A stretch of 64,000 nucleotides of DNA, taken from contig NZ_VTRT01000004.1 in the NCBI RefSeq assembly GCF_008274585.1, positions 124,001 through 188,000 on the forward strand, in the 5' to 3' direction. Source of the stretch: Pedobacter sp. BS3 (GTDB lineage Bacteria > Bacteroidota > Bacteroidia > Sphingobacteriales > Sphingobacteriaceae). Shown here in pieces: positions 18,175 to 27,608 of this stretch (position 1 is its first letter; each line of letters opens with the position of its first letter). The notes under the pieces are model-generated. The model was not told where the DNA came from. It saw nothing but the letters and a program-made list of their open reading frames with translations, and searched no databases. Made by a program: the position numbers and the translations under genes.

Positions 18175-19338
18175 ATGAAGTATTTTTTTGCAATTATAAG
18201 TTTGATGGTTTTCGCCGGAGGTTTAAATCCGGTCGATGCAAAATCGTATGAGCCGAAAGTAGCCGGTGTATTGCGTAAACAGATATTGGAAGAAGCAGCC
18301 TGGGCCTTAATGCAGCAGCCGGTTACCGTAACAGCACAAACATCGCCACGGAGTGCCGGCGGCAAGCACGATTTCTTTTCGGAAGGCGATTACTGGTGGC
18401 CCGACCCGCAGAACCCTTCAGGGCCTTATATCCAGAAAGACGGGATGACCAATCCGGATAATTTTGTAGCTCACCGGCAGGCCATGATTCGTTTCAGCCG
18501 GATTATCGGAGCGCTGGCATCGGCCTACAAGCTTACCGGCGATAAAAAGTATGCTCTCCATGCTTTGGTGCATTTAAAAGCCTGGTTTATTAACCCCGAA
18601 ACCCTGATGAATCCCAACCTGGCCTTTGCCCAGGCCATACAGGGAAGGTTTACTGGTCGCGGAATCGGTATTATTGACACCATTCAGCTGATGGAAGTGG
18701 CGCAGGGTGTGCTGGTAATGCAGGCAGCTTTCAATACATCCGATTTAAACGGCATAAAAAAATGGTTTGCCGATTATCTCACCTGGCTTACCACGCATCC
18801 CTACGGAAAGGATGAGATGAATGCCAAAAACAATCACGGCACGTGCTGGGTAATGCAGGTTGCCGCTTTCGCGAAGCTGACCGCTAATAAAGCATTGCTC
18901 GATTTTTGTCGTGAAAGATATAAAACCGTGCTGTTGCCTGATCAAATGGCGGCGGACGGAAGCTTTCCTTTAGAGCTTGCCCGTACCAAGCCTTACGGCT
19001 ATTCCATATTTAACCTGGACGCTATGGCGACGATTTGTCAAATACTTTCAGATAAGCAGGAAAACCTGTGGAATTATACAACCACGGATGGCAAAACCAT
19101 AAAAAAAGGTATTGAATTTCTTTATCCATACATTGCCGATAAAAGCAAATGGCCGTTTAAGCACGATGTGATGTACTGGGAAAACTGGCCTGTGGCACAG
19201 CCATCGCTGGTGTTTGGCGCTAATGCCTTTCATAACGGGCAATGGTTTAAAACCTGGGCAAGGTTGGATCATGATCCTCAGGTAGAAGAAGTTATCCGGA
19301 ATTTACCGGTAAGGCATCCGCTGATATGGTTTTATTAG
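18175..19338 (+). CDS. Alginate-lyase-superfamily (PF05426) polysaccharide lyase, PL38-like
   Basis: A 387-residue exported protein (signal peptide ending PVDAKS) with an (alpha/alpha) toroid fold. The block FFSEGDYWWPDPQNPSGPYI and the central MNAKNNHGTCW (Asn220-His221, candidate catalytic pair) are hallmarks of the alginate-lyase superfamily. Members with this block have been placed in PL38 (glucuronan lyases) as well as being called alginate lyases. It would cleave uronic-acid chains by beta-elimination, leaving an unsaturated uronate that the downstream GH88 could remove. The start lies one base after the GH31 stop. Substrate (glucuronan or alginate-like) is inferred. Confidence 0.85.
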   Translation: MKYFFAIISLMVFAGGLNPVDAKSYEPKVAGVLRKQILEEAAWALMQQPVTVTAQTSPRSAGGKHDFFSEGDYWWPDPQNPSGPYIQKDGMTNPDNFVAHRQAMIRFSRIIGALASAYKLTGDKKYALHALVHLKAWFINPETLMNPNLAFAQAIQGRFTGRGIGIIDTIQLMEVAQGVLVMQAAFNTSDLNGIKKWFADYLTWLTTHPYGKDEMNAKNNHGTCWVMQVAAFAKLTANKALLDFCRERYKTVLLPDQMAADGSFPLELARTKPYGYSIFNLDAMATICQILSDKQENLWNYTTTDGKTIKKGIEFLYPYIADKSKWPFKHDVMYWENWPVAQPSLVFGANAFHNGQWFKTWARLDHDPQVEEVIRNLPVRHPLIWFY

Positions 19339-19339
19339 T

Positions 19340-19400
19340 GCTCATTCGGATTTGTAATCCGGATGGTAATAACAGCGGATTTATAATCCGCATAAAAAAT
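19340..19400. repeat. Hairpin-doublet repeat, copy A3
   Basis: A third copy of the unit at 15773-15834: GGATTTGTAATCC, linker, CGGATTTATAATCCG, then an A-rich tail. It fills the whole gap between the lyase stop and the GH29 ATG at 19406, so it again forms the leader of a glycosidase gene. Confidence 0.88.
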
Positions 19401-19405
19401 CTTCA

Positions 19406-21301
19406 ATGAAAAATACAATACGGCTTTTAGTTTTAGTATTACTGCTGAGTTCGGGATTTACCTGCTTTGCCCAGGTAAAAGGCGATGAAGATGCTGAAAT
19501 GTTTAACAAGGCCAAAGTTCGTGATCAAAAAGCAATTGATGAGGCAGAGGATGGTTGGTGGACAGCATCGATGAAAACTCATGATGAGCGCATCCAGTGG
19601 TGGCGTGAAGCCCGTTTCGGGATGTTTATTCACTGGGGCGTTTATTCATTGCCGGCCGGCGAATGGAAGGGCAAAAAGGTAAACGGTTATGCTGAACACC
19701 TGATGCGGAAAGAAAAGATATCCCGTGAGGAATACCTGAGCCTGGCGCATCAATTTGATCCGGTGAAATTTAATGCTGACGAATGGGTGAAGGAAGCCAA
19801 AAAAGCAGGGATGCGGTATCTGATCATTACAGCTAAACATCACGATGGCTTTGCGATGTATAATTCTTCGGTATCTGATTTTAATGTGGTTAAGCAAACC
19901 GCCTGGCACCATGACCCGATGGTGGATTTATCGGCAGCCTGCAAAAAATACGGTATCAAATTTGGCTTTTATTATTCGCATGCGTTTGACTGGGAGCATC
20001 CCGATGCGCCGGGAAATGATTGGGAATACAAAAATCCGGGCGGCGATTTGGGTTTATACGGTGGCACAAACTGGTATGATGTTCACCCGGAATTGTTAGC
20101 TAAAGCACAGCGTTACGTCGACCAAAAGGCCATCCCCCAGATCAGGGAACTGCTAACCCGGTATCATCCTGATATTTTATGGTTTGATACCCCGCAAAAA
20201 TTGCCGCTGTCCGAAAATATCCGCATTCTGAAAGCCATTCGTGAAACTGATCCTAACGTGGTGGTTAACGGACGTTTGGTGCGAAGCGCCACGGCAAATT
20301 TTGGCGATTATAAGAATACGGCCGATCGTCCGGCAGAATTTTACCCGGTTAAAGGCGACTGGGAAGCCATTCCTACCACCAACGAATCGTATGGCTATTC
20401 AAAATATGATAATTCGCATAAGCCGGCCTCGTTCTTCATTCAACTGCTTGCCAAATCGGTGGCGAAAGGCGGTAACCTGCTCCTAAATATCGGCCCGAAA
20501 GGCGATGGTGAATTTGATTCGAAAGATACCCGTATATTAGATAGTATCGGGCTGTGGATGAGCAAAAACAGCAGCAGTATTTATGGTGCTGGAAAATCGC
20601 CCTTACCGTTACAAAATTGGGGAGTAACCACGCTGAAGGGTAATAAATTATACCTGCATATATTTAACTGGCCGGTCGATGGTAAATTGTATGTCGGCGG
20701 ATTAAAGACAGTGATATCAAAAGCCTATTTACTGGAAGATGAAAAGAAAAAGCCGCTTATACTGAGCCGCTCGGGGGAAATAGACTGGCAGATCACGGTG
20801 CCCAAACAAGCGCCCGACCAGATAAATACCGTTATTGTCGCCAAACTGCAGGCTCCCGTCCAAACAGATTCACTGCTGTATGTTGCGCCCAATGTTCCGG
20901 TAACCCGTTTGCTGGCATTTGACGCCCAACTGAGCAAAGGTTTTAAATTTGGTGACGGTAAAGCCAGCCGTTATTATGTTGAAAATTGGCAAAATACCGG
21001 TCAAACCGTTCAGTGGCATTTCAGGACAATCCAGCCACAACGATTTAAGGTGATGATAAAATACCTTGCGGGAGGCGATGCCGGAGGAACATATCGCTTA
21101 AGCTTAGGTGATTTAAAAGCCAGTAAAGTTGTATCGCAAACACATAATGGCAGTGCGATCATAACAGATCCGGTTGGCCGGGTATCGCTCAAAGCGGGAG
21201 TACATACCCTGCTCATCAAACCTGAGCAGATTACGGGAAAAGAGTTAATGAAATTGCTGGAAGTTCAGTTAATTCCGGTTAACGGCGCTAGGGCTGACTA
21301 A
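19406..21301 (+). CDS. Glycoside hydrolase family 29 alpha-L-fucosidase
   Basis: A 631-residue retaining alpha-L-fucosidase with a signal peptide (ending FTCFAQ). The catalytic barrel contains FGMFIHWGVYSLPAGEW, ITAKHHDGFAMYNS (fucose-binding histidines) and the nucleophile Asp261 in ILWFDTP. The part after about residue 380 includes the typical small beta-domain and an extra C-terminal beta-sandwich (about 500-631, possibly carbohydrate binding). With the GH95 enzyme it would remove fucose in different linkages. The stop codon lies inside the 140-bp repeat that follows, so the last residues are encoded by repeat sequence. Confidence 0.96.
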   Translation: MKNTIRLLVLVLLLSSGFTCFAQVKGDEDAEMFNKAKVRDQKAIDEAEDGWWTASMKTHDERIQWWREARFGMFIHWGVYSLPAGEWKGKKVNGYAEHLMRKEKISREEYLSLAHQFDPVKFNADEWVKEAKKAGMRYLIITAKHHDGFAMYNSSVSDFNVVKQTAWHHDPMVDLSAACKKYGIKFGFYYSHAFDWEHPDAPGNDWEYKNPGGDLGLYGGTNWYDVHPELLAKAQRYVDQKAIPQIRELLTRYHPDILWFDTPQKLPLSENIRILKAIRETDPNVVVNGRLVRSATANFGDYKNTADRPAEFYPVKGDWEAIPTTNESYGYSKYDNSHKPASFFIQLLAKSVAKGGNLLLNIGPKGDGEFDSKDTRILDSIGLWMSKNSSSIYGAGKSPLPLQNWGVTTLKGNKLYLHIFNWPVDGKLYVGGLKTVISKAYLLEDEKKKPLILSRSGEIDWQITVPKQAPDQINTVIVAKLQAPVQTDSLLYVAPNVPVTRLLAFDAQLSKGFKFGDGKASRYYVENWQNTGQTVQWHFRTIQPQRFKVMIKYLAGGDAGGTYRLSLGDLKASKVVSQTHNGSAIITDPVGRVSLKAGVHTLLIKPEQITGKELMKLLEVQLIPVNGARAD

Positions 21302-21435
21302 AAAGTTCTCGTCATCCCGAAACGTAGCTGAGGGATCTCCGCCAGAAGTGCTTAGGAAGAAGATTTTGCTTCGCAGCTACTTCGTGGTCTCCTCCTAAGG
21401 TCGTCGAAATGACGCTGCTTTTTGACTTTTTGGTC
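21295..21435. repeat. 140-bp dispersed palindromic repeat, copy 2
   Basis: Nearly identical over its length to 10507-10645 (shared CGTCATCCCGA, TAGCTGAGGGATCTCCG, GAAGTGCTTAGGA, TTGCTTCGCAGCTACTTCG, TCGTCGAAATGACG). It begins before the GH29 stop codon and therefore overlaps the coding region by seven bases. Confidence 0.9.
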
Positions 21436-21485
21436 GGCCACGTAATAACCCGTGGATCCGCTTGAATAAATTAAAATTATATTTA

Positions 21486-21540
21486 CGCTCATCAGGATAA
21501 TAATAACAGTGGATTTGAACTAAATTAGAAAATTAAAACA
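21486..21540. repeat. Decayed hairpin-doublet repeat
   Basis: The sequence GCTCATCAGGATAATAATAA followed by CAGTGGATTTGAAC aligns with the A-type units but has lost most of the first hairpin. Like the other copies it lies just upstream of a glycosidase gene (GH88, ATG 21550). Confidence 0.55.
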
Positions 21541-21549
21541 AACACATAT

Positions 21550-22737
21550 ATGAACACCAAAATCGCTTATATCAGCATTATTTTATTCTTTTCCGGGTTC
21601 GTTTCCTTTGCTCAGAAGATCAACATCAAAAAGGCTTTTGAGCATGCCGAAAAACAAACTTCGCTGATGCTGCAGGAAATTGAGCAAGTAAAAAAGAGTG
21701 CTAAAACCGGACTGGTATCGCCACGTACCCTGGAAAATGGCGAATTAAAGCTGGTGGCTTCCAAAGACTGGACCAGTGGATTTTTCCCCGGCGAATTGTG
21801 GTATTTGTATGAATATAACCAGCAAACAAAATGGCTGGATGAGGCTAAAAAATTTACGGCCAATATTGAAAAAGAAAAAACCAACGGAACCACGCATGAT
21901 ATGGGCTTTAAGGTGTACTGCAGTGTGGGCAATGGCTATCGTTTAACGCACGATGCGCATTACCGGGATGTGCTTATTCAATCGGCAAAAACATTATCTA
22001 CGCGTTTTAATCCAAAGACGGGAGTGATACGCTCCTGGGATCACAATCGTGATAAATGGGTGAACCCGGTTATCATTGATAACATGATGAATCTGGAACT
22101 GCTGTTTGAAGCCACTAAGCTCACCGGAGATTCTTCGTTTTACCGGATAGCGGTAAGTCACGCCAATACAACCATGAAGAATCATTTCCGGGCCGATTAC
22201 AGCTCGTACCATGTGGTAGATTATGACCCGCAAACCGGTGCAGTATTGAAGAGAGGAACTCATCAGGGCTATAGCGATGAATCGGCCTGGGCACGCGGAC
22301 AAGCCTGGGCGTTATACGGTTACACCATGTGCTACCGGTACACTAAAGATCCGGCTTATCTTAGCCAGGCGGAGCATGTAGCCAACTTTATCCTGAACCA
22401 TCCCAATATGCCTGCTGATCTGGTACCTTATTATGATTTTAATGCTCCCGGTATTCCGGATGAACCGCGTGATGCTTCTGCAGCGGCCGTCATAGCATCC
22501 GGTTTATACGAGCTGAGTGCATACAGTAAACAGGGTAAATTTTTTAGCGGGAAAGCTGATAAAATGCTATATTCTCTTACGACTAAATACACAGCTCCGG
22601 CTGGGTCAGCTAAGGGATTTATATTGCTACATAGTACAGGTTCTAAACCTGGTAATTCTGAAATTGATGTTCCGTTAAGCTACGCCGATTATTATTACCT
22701 GGAAGCGTTACTGCGGAAAAAGAACCTGCAGAAATAA
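21550..22737 (+). CDS. Glycoside hydrolase family 88 unsaturated glucuronyl hydrolase
   Basis: A 395-residue exported enzyme (signal peptide ending FVSFAQ) with the (alpha/alpha)6 barrel of GH88. It hydrates and releases the delta-4,5-unsaturated uronate left at the non-reducing end by polysaccharide lyases. The two family aspartates are Asp117 in THDMGF and Asp177 in IIDNMMN. Other hallmarks are WTSGFFPGELWYLYE, QGYSDESAWARGQAWALYG and DEPRDASAAAVIASGLYEL. Its presence with PL38-like and PL6 genes links the locus to uronic-acid-containing chains. Confidence 0.95.
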   Translation: MNTKIAYISIILFFSGFVSFAQKINIKKAFEHAEKQTSLMLQEIEQVKKSAKTGLVSPRTLENGELKLVASKDWTSGFFPGELWYLYEYNQQTKWLDEAKKFTANIEKEKTNGTTHDMGFKVYCSVGNGYRLTHDAHYRDVLIQSAKTLSTRFNPKTGVIRSWDHNRDKWVNPVIIDNMMNLELLFEATKLTGDSSFYRIAVSHANTTMKNHFRADYSSYHVVDYDPQTGAVLKRGTHQGYSDESAWARGQAWALYGYTMCYRYTKDPAYLSQAEHVANFILNHPNMPADLVPYYDFNAPGIPDEPRDASAAAVIASGLYELSAYSKQGKFFSGKADKMLYSLTTKYTAPAGSAKGFILLHSTGSKPGNSEIDVPLSYADYYYLEALLRKKNLQK

Positions 22738-22880
22738 GATTGAAGCCGCATTGCCGGTTATGAAGTGCGCTGGAGCGAAGCTCCGCCTTCGTTCAGATAT
22801 GTTTAACCTCCAGGTTTTTACAATTTCAACGCAATCAACGTCCGGAGTGCTGTTGGTGTTAAACCTCTTTTCCGTCAGCC

Positions 22881-22930
22881 CCGGCGTTACAAACGCCGGA
22901 TAATGATGCACTCGTTATTGTAAACGAGCG
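22881..22930. repeat. Hairpin-doublet repeat, type B, reverse orientation
   Basis: Two hairpins, CCGGCGTT/AACGCCGG (22881-22899) and CTCGTT/AACGAG (22911-22928). The reverse complement matches the doublet at 55901-55958 closely (CGCTCGTTT, AACGAGTGCAT, GGCGTTTGTAACGCC). Confidence 0.85.
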
Positions 22931-22964
22931 CAATTGTGCCTTACAGGTAAAAAGCACTAATCCA

Positions 22965-23195
22965 TTCTTCATTCTCCATTGTCCATTCTCCCTTGTCCAC
23001 TGTCCACTATCCATTCTCCATTCTCCCTTGTCAGTTGTCCACTGTCCATTCTCCACTGTCCATTCTCCACTGTCCATTCTCCACTGTCCATTCTCCACTG
23101 TCCACTATCCATTCTCCATTGTCCATTCTCCACTGTCCACTAATCCATTGTCCATTGTCAGTTGTCCACTGTCAGTTGTCCACTGTCCCTTGCTC
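22965..23195. repeat. Pyrimidine-rich tandem low-complexity tract
   Basis: About 230 bp of imperfect short units of about 10 nt, alternating TCCATTCTCC, ACTGTCCAT and TGTCCAC. There are no unique spacers and no constant repeat length, so it is not a CRISPR array. It is probably a replication-slippage tract. Confidence 0.9.
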
Positions 23196-23305
23196 ACCGA
23201 CCATTTACGTTAAAATAACTTATCGATATACCAAATAGGTAAAATTTTCGGCCTTTTTATTTGCTGATCTTTAGGTACTTATTAACCATTTAAATTAAAC
23301 GCACA

Positions 23306-24625
23306 ATGAAAAAACTGTTACTTCTATTAAGCGTGGTTGTGTGCTGGAAAGCCTCAACGGCGCAGGCAACCTTCAGTGAAGATTTTGAAAGTTATACTAC
23401 CAATGCCGCCCTGGACGGGCAGGGCAATTGGGTGACAAATCCTAAGTATACAGGGGCAGCATCAATCAAAGTAGATGCTCCGGGACTTACGGGAACCCGG
23501 GCTGTATACATAAACCCTGGTGGCAGTGCTGGCGATGGTCCAGTAATACCATTCAATAATAGCAGTCTGAATTTGGCTAAAAATGGGACAGGAACAATCT
23601 ACGTCTCTTTTTTAGTAAAGTTCAACGCGTTGCCTGGAAACGCCAACGGCAGTTATTTCTTTTATTTGGCCGATTTTACTGCTGATCCACTTAATACTGA
23701 TGGTAGAGGCAGGATATATGTAAAACCTGATCCTAATCCTACGAATAAATTTGCCTTTGGGGCAATTGCAAGTAGTAATGAAGTGGCTGATATAACGTTT
23801 ACTTCGTACAGTTATGAGGTTGGAAAAACTTATCTGATTATTGAAAAATATGAAAAGGGATCTTCAGCCAGTGTAGCAGATAAAGTAAGTTTATGGATTT
23901 ATGGTGCGAATGACACCCAAAGCAGTTCAGAATCAACTCCTACTGTTTCTAACGCAACCGAAGCTAAAATTACTAAAAAAGATATTCAAGGTGTAGGATT
24001 CAGAACGATGGAGAGTTCGTATAATATTATTGTTGATGATATTAAGGCGGATCAGGATTGGAGCTTTGTACGGACTCCTGTTCCCCTGCCCGTTAAGCTA
24101 ACCTCATTTACTGCAACACCGCAAAATAATGCCGTAAAGCTGAGCTGGACAACCGCTTCTGAGCAAAATAATTCGCACTTTGATGTGTTGCGGTGGACAG
24201 ATGATGGCAGCACTGAGGTGATTGCAACCATACCCGGTAATGGTACAACAAACAGCATATCACAATACAGCTTTACCGATGCGAATCCGCTGCCCGGAAC
24301 CAATTATTACCAGCTGCAACAGGTAGATTTTAACGGCCGGTCAGAAAAATCGGAGGTTGCTTACGCGAAAATAGCATTTAGACAAACTGCACTTAATATA
24401 TTCGCTTCCGGTCAGGATACAAAAGCTACGGTTTATTCAAATTCAGCTGATAAAGCTACTTTATATGTTTACACAACCGCTGGCTTACGAATTATTACGC
24501 AACCAGTTGTGTTGCAAAGGGGCTATAATACCATACCATTAAACGCATCGCTTAGTAACGGGGTGTATGTGGCAACGCTGGTATCCGGAACAGAAAAAAT
24601 AAGCACCAAATTTATTTCGCAATAA
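23306..24625 (+). CDS. T9SS-secreted protein with N-terminal jelly-roll-like domain
   Basis: A 439-residue secreted protein. After the signal peptide (ending STAQA) comes a beta-rich domain (about 22-250, beginning FSEDFESYTT; similar to laminin-G/concanavalin-like modules often seen in carbohydrate-active proteins). A T9SS-type tail follows: LPVKLTSFTATPQNNAVKLSWTTASEQNNSHFDVLR (about 260 on) and a terminal beta-domain with NGVYVATLVSGTEKISTKF. It would be exported by the Por system and attached to or released from the surface. No catalytic motif is recognisable; glycan binding or a lyase fold is possible given its place next to PL6. Confidence 0.8.
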   Translation: MKKLLLLLSVVVCWKASTAQATFSEDFESYTTNAALDGQGNWVTNPKYTGAASIKVDAPGLTGTRAVYINPGGSAGDGPVIPFNNSSLNLAKNGTGTIYVSFLVKFNALPGNANGSYFFYLADFTADPLNTDGRGRIYVKPDPNPTNKFAFGAIASSNEVADITFTSYSYEVGKTYLIIEKYEKGSSASVADKVSLWIYGANDTQSSSESTPTVSNATEAKITKKDIQGVGFRTMESSYNIIVDDIKADQDWSFVRTPVPLPVKLTSFTATPQNNAVKLSWTTASEQNNSHFDVLRWTDDGSTEVIATIPGNGTTNSISQYSFTDANPLPGTNYYQLQQVDFNGRSEKSEVAYAKIAFRQTALNIFASGQDTKATVYSNSADKATLYVYTTAGLRIITQPVVLQRGYNTIPLNASLSNGVYVATLVSGTEKISTKFISQ

Positions 24626-24654
24626 AACCATATACGTTCAATTTATAGATAAAG

Positions 24655-26157
24655 ATGAAGACAACAAACTGTTCCATGCTACTATCGCTTGCATTTGCAA
24701 CGCTTATATCATTTAGTGCGTGTAAAAAAGGCGGAGGCTCAAACAATACTAACCCTGATCCAACGCCTGACCCTCCGGTAGATAAGCCGGTCTGTACATC
24801 CTGCAAAAGTATTTCTTCGGCAGCAGAGCTTTCTGCACTAACCTTGCAGGCGGGCGATACGGTTATGATGAAATCCGGTACCTGGACTGACCAGCGGTTG
24901 GTGTTTAAAGGTACGGGTACAGCGCAAAAGCCTATTGTATTGATTGCAGAAAAAGCCGGAAAAGTTAACCTGAAAGGAGCTTCATCGTTATCAATAGACG
25001 GTCAGTGGCTGGTAGCCGATGGATTGAGCTTTAGTAATGGCAACTTAGGAGTTTCAAAGCTGAACGTAGTTGATTTTACATCGGCTTCACGCAACTGCCG
25101 GTTAACCAACACGTCTATTGTAGATTATAACCCGACAGATCCTACCATTGACTATCGTTGGGTATCTGTTAACGGGAAAAATAACCGGGTAGACCACTGC
25201 TACCTGAAAGGTAAGCAACACCAGGGGCCTACTATGGTAATATGGGGCATGAGCAGCGCCATATCGCACCGGATAGATCATAACTATTTTGGCTCCAGAC
25301 CCGATCTGGGCAATAATGGCGGTGAATCGATCCGCGTAGGTACAAGCGATTATTATCTTAGTGAGGCCCTGGTGGTGGTTGAAGAGAATGTTTTTGAGCA
25401 CTGCAACGGTGAAACGGAGATCATTTCCAATAAGATGAGTAAGGATACTATCCGCAATAATTTCTTTTTTGAAAGCCGGGGTTCGTTAAGCCTGCGTCAT
25501 GGCAATGGATCATCCGTATATGGTAATTACATCATCGGTAATAACGTAAGCAGTGTGGGAGGAATACGTATCGTGGGAGAGAGTCACATGGTGTATAATA
25601 ATTATATCCAGGGCGTGGCATCTACCGGGCAAACCTGTGCCATTGCCGTTCTGGATGGCGTTCCAAATTCGCCGGCAAGCGGATATTTCCAGGTTAAAAA
25701 TGCCAAAATAGTAGGCAATACGATGGTAGCTTGCGCCCAGGGCTTTGATATCGGGGCTGGTAAAGGTGGCAATGACCGTACTGTTCCGCCGGCCGACTGT
25801 GTTATTGCCAATAACCTGGTTTCGTCAAGAAGCGGTATTGCCATCGCCTATACAGATCCGCCGCAAAATTTTACGTATCAGGGAAATATTGCCTATGGCA
25901 TGGGTAATGGGCAAACATTGGCCCTGCCGCAGGGTATACAGCAAACAGATCCCAAAATGACGCTGGTTAGCGAATTTAATACGTACGTACCCGGCGCAAA
26001 TAGTCCCGCTATAGGTGGGTTCCAGGGAAGCTATTCCTTTTTTCAATCGGCAAATATCGGTGCAAATCCATTGGATGACCTGCATAAATCGTTGCTGAAA
26101 ATCCAGGGAATTGGCCCTTCATGGATGACCTTTCCGGCGTTGGTTATTAAAAATTAA
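24655..26157 (+). CDS. Polysaccharide lyase family 6 lipoprotein (chondroitinase B/alginate lyase type)
   Basis: A 500-residue lipoprotein (lipobox FSAC, followed by KKGGGSNN and a Pro/Asp-rich linker). The rest is a right-handed beta-helix of PL6 type. The catalytic Lys260 (in EIISNKMSKDTIRNN) and Arg281 (in GSLSLRHGN) are 21 residues apart, as in chondroitinase B (Lys250/Arg271). NGGESIRVG and the HCNGE segment match the calcium-site region. Members act on alginate or dermatan-type uronic acids. It probably acts at the cell surface and feeds GH88. It is followed directly by a broken GH29 gene. Confidence 0.93.
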   Translation: MKTTNCSMLLSLAFATLISFSACKKGGGSNNTNPDPTPDPPVDKPVCTSCKSISSAAELSALTLQAGDTVMMKSGTWTDQRLVFKGTGTAQKPIVLIAEKAGKVNLKGASSLSIDGQWLVADGLSFSNGNLGVSKLNVVDFTSASRNCRLTNTSIVDYNPTDPTIDYRWVSVNGKNNRVDHCYLKGKQHQGPTMVIWGMSSAISHRIDHNYFGSRPDLGNNGGESIRVGTSDYYLSEALVVVEENVFEHCNGETEIISNKMSKDTIRNNFFFESRGSLSLRHGNGSSVYGNYIIGNNVSSVGGIRIVGESHMVYNNYIQGVASTGQTCAIAVLDGVPNSPASGYFQVKNAKIVGNTMVACAQGFDIGAGKGGNDRTVPPADCVIANNLVSSRSGIAIAYTDPPQNFTYQGNIAYGMGNGQTLALPQGIQQTDPKMTLVSEFNTYVPGANSPAIGGFQGSYSFFQSANIGANPLDDLHKSLLKIQGIGPSWMTFPALVIKN

Positions 26158-26202
26158 GGAATAATCAATCGAATAAAGAAAGGAGGAGAGTGTCTAAAAA
26201 GC

Positions 26203-27454
26203 TAAAAACACCGTCAATTTTGATTCCCAAGTCCGGGTTATCAGCAATATTACCGCGAAAAAGCAGTTCCCCAGTTAAAAGAATTAATGACAAATTACGG
26301 TCCATTGGGCATTTTATGGTTCGATACGCCTGGTGGCATGTCAAAGGAACAAACACAGGCATTGGTCAATGAGCTTAGACAGTTACAACCTCAATGTTTG
26401 TTTAGCAGCCGCGTTGGGCAGGGTTTGGGTGATTATCGTGACTATGGAGATTCGGAAGTGCCTCCAGCTCCGATAAGAGGAGCATGGGAATCTATTTATA
26501 CACATAATGATTCATGGGGATATATCAAGCACGACATGAATTTCAAAACACCGGCAGAGATCATTCATTTATTGGCTGATGTAGCTTCAAAAGGCGGTAA
26601 CCTGATGCTGAACATAGGGTCCGGACGGAGAGGGTAATATTCCCGGATATTCGGTCAAATTTCTTCGGGAGACCGGAAAATGGCTGGACAAGAACGGCGA
26701 AAGTATTTACGGAACAACTTACGGCCTTATTCCACCCCAGCCTTGGGGGGTAAGTACAACCAAACCCGGAAAGCAGTTCTTACATGTCTGGCGAAGACCG
26801 GAAGATGGCCGGTTAATGATTCCCGGAATTAAAAATATCCGGGTAAATAAAGTATATACCCTGGTTGGCGGGCAAATGCTGCAAATACACCGGGAGGACG
26901 ATAGACTGTTCATCAATATGCCCTTAAACCATGATTTTGCAGACGAGGTGATCGTGATGGAATATCAGGGCACCCTTCCTGATTATTCATTAAGCAATCC
27001 TGTAACCGTAAGTGCTCAATATGCGGATAATAGGATTGATGCGGTGTTTGCCAAAACGTCCGGTAATGCCACCATTAAAAGTTTTACCTATAGTCATTAC
27101 TTTGGCGACTGGAAACATACTACCTGCGTTACCGGATTGAAAGATAGTACAGATGCCGTGAAGTTTAATCTATATATAGACAGCCCGGGAGATTACCAGG
27201 TACAACTTGACTATCAGTGCGGTAAAGAGAGCGCTATGCAGCAGGGCTGTGTAATAGTTGATGGTAAAAACTTTTATTTCAGGATATTACAGACCGCGGA
27301 TTTTGATAAGCATGCCCCCATGCAGTTTATCAGGCAAATGGTAGCCACCATATCAGTTACGGGTGCGGGCAATTACAAAATAGTTATAAAACCCTTGCAA
27401 AATGGAAAAGATCTGTTCAATCTGAAAGCGCTTTATATACTTCCCGTACATTAA
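26203..27454 (+). pseudogene. GH29 alpha-L-fucosidase pseudogene (5'-deleted and frameshifted)
   Basis: The frame resumes in the middle of a GH29 enzyme: YYREKAVPQLKELMTNYG, then the nucleophile block GILWFDTPGG, and on to LADVASKGGNLMLNIG. There an extra base at about 26620 shifts the frame to a stop at 26637-26639; skipping it restores GPDGEGNIPG and the downstream frame to 27454. The downstream part contains the small beta-domain and a C-terminal beta-sandwich. The first 200 or so residues, including signal peptide and fucose-binding histidines, are absent, so the gene cannot make an active enzyme. It begins soon after the PL6 stop, suggesting a deletion between the two. It is a different paralogue from the intact GH29 at 19406. 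Confidence 0.9.
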
Positions 27455-27608
27455 CTTAACGGGTTTGTCTTGGCGCTCAGCTGCTTGTACAATATAGCTT
27501 AGTAGTTAGCTAAATGCTATGAATAATCTACTGATTAATCTGTCTTTTTTTACAACACGCAATAACAATAACCAATTTAACCCTTTATGGGGTATTAAAA
27601 CCTATTTT

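Larger units (their letters stand above)
22738..23305. other. Gene-free region with a hairpin doublet and a low-complexity tract
   Basis: This 568-bp gap separates GH88 from the T9SS cargo gene. It holds a hairpin doublet and a long pyrimidine-rich tandem tract, listed separately, then an AT-rich leader before 23306. Open frames in both directions across the tract are by-products of its simple composition. Confidence 0.7.

Noticed and set aside
22965-23195. Possible CRISPR array
   Set aside because: Units are about 10 nt, imperfect and contiguous, with no unique spacers; no cas genes are nearby.
22993-23238. Open frames of 60-80 codons on both strands in the pyrimidine-rich tract
   Set aside because: They consist only of repeated units and result from absence of stop codons in low-complexity sequence.
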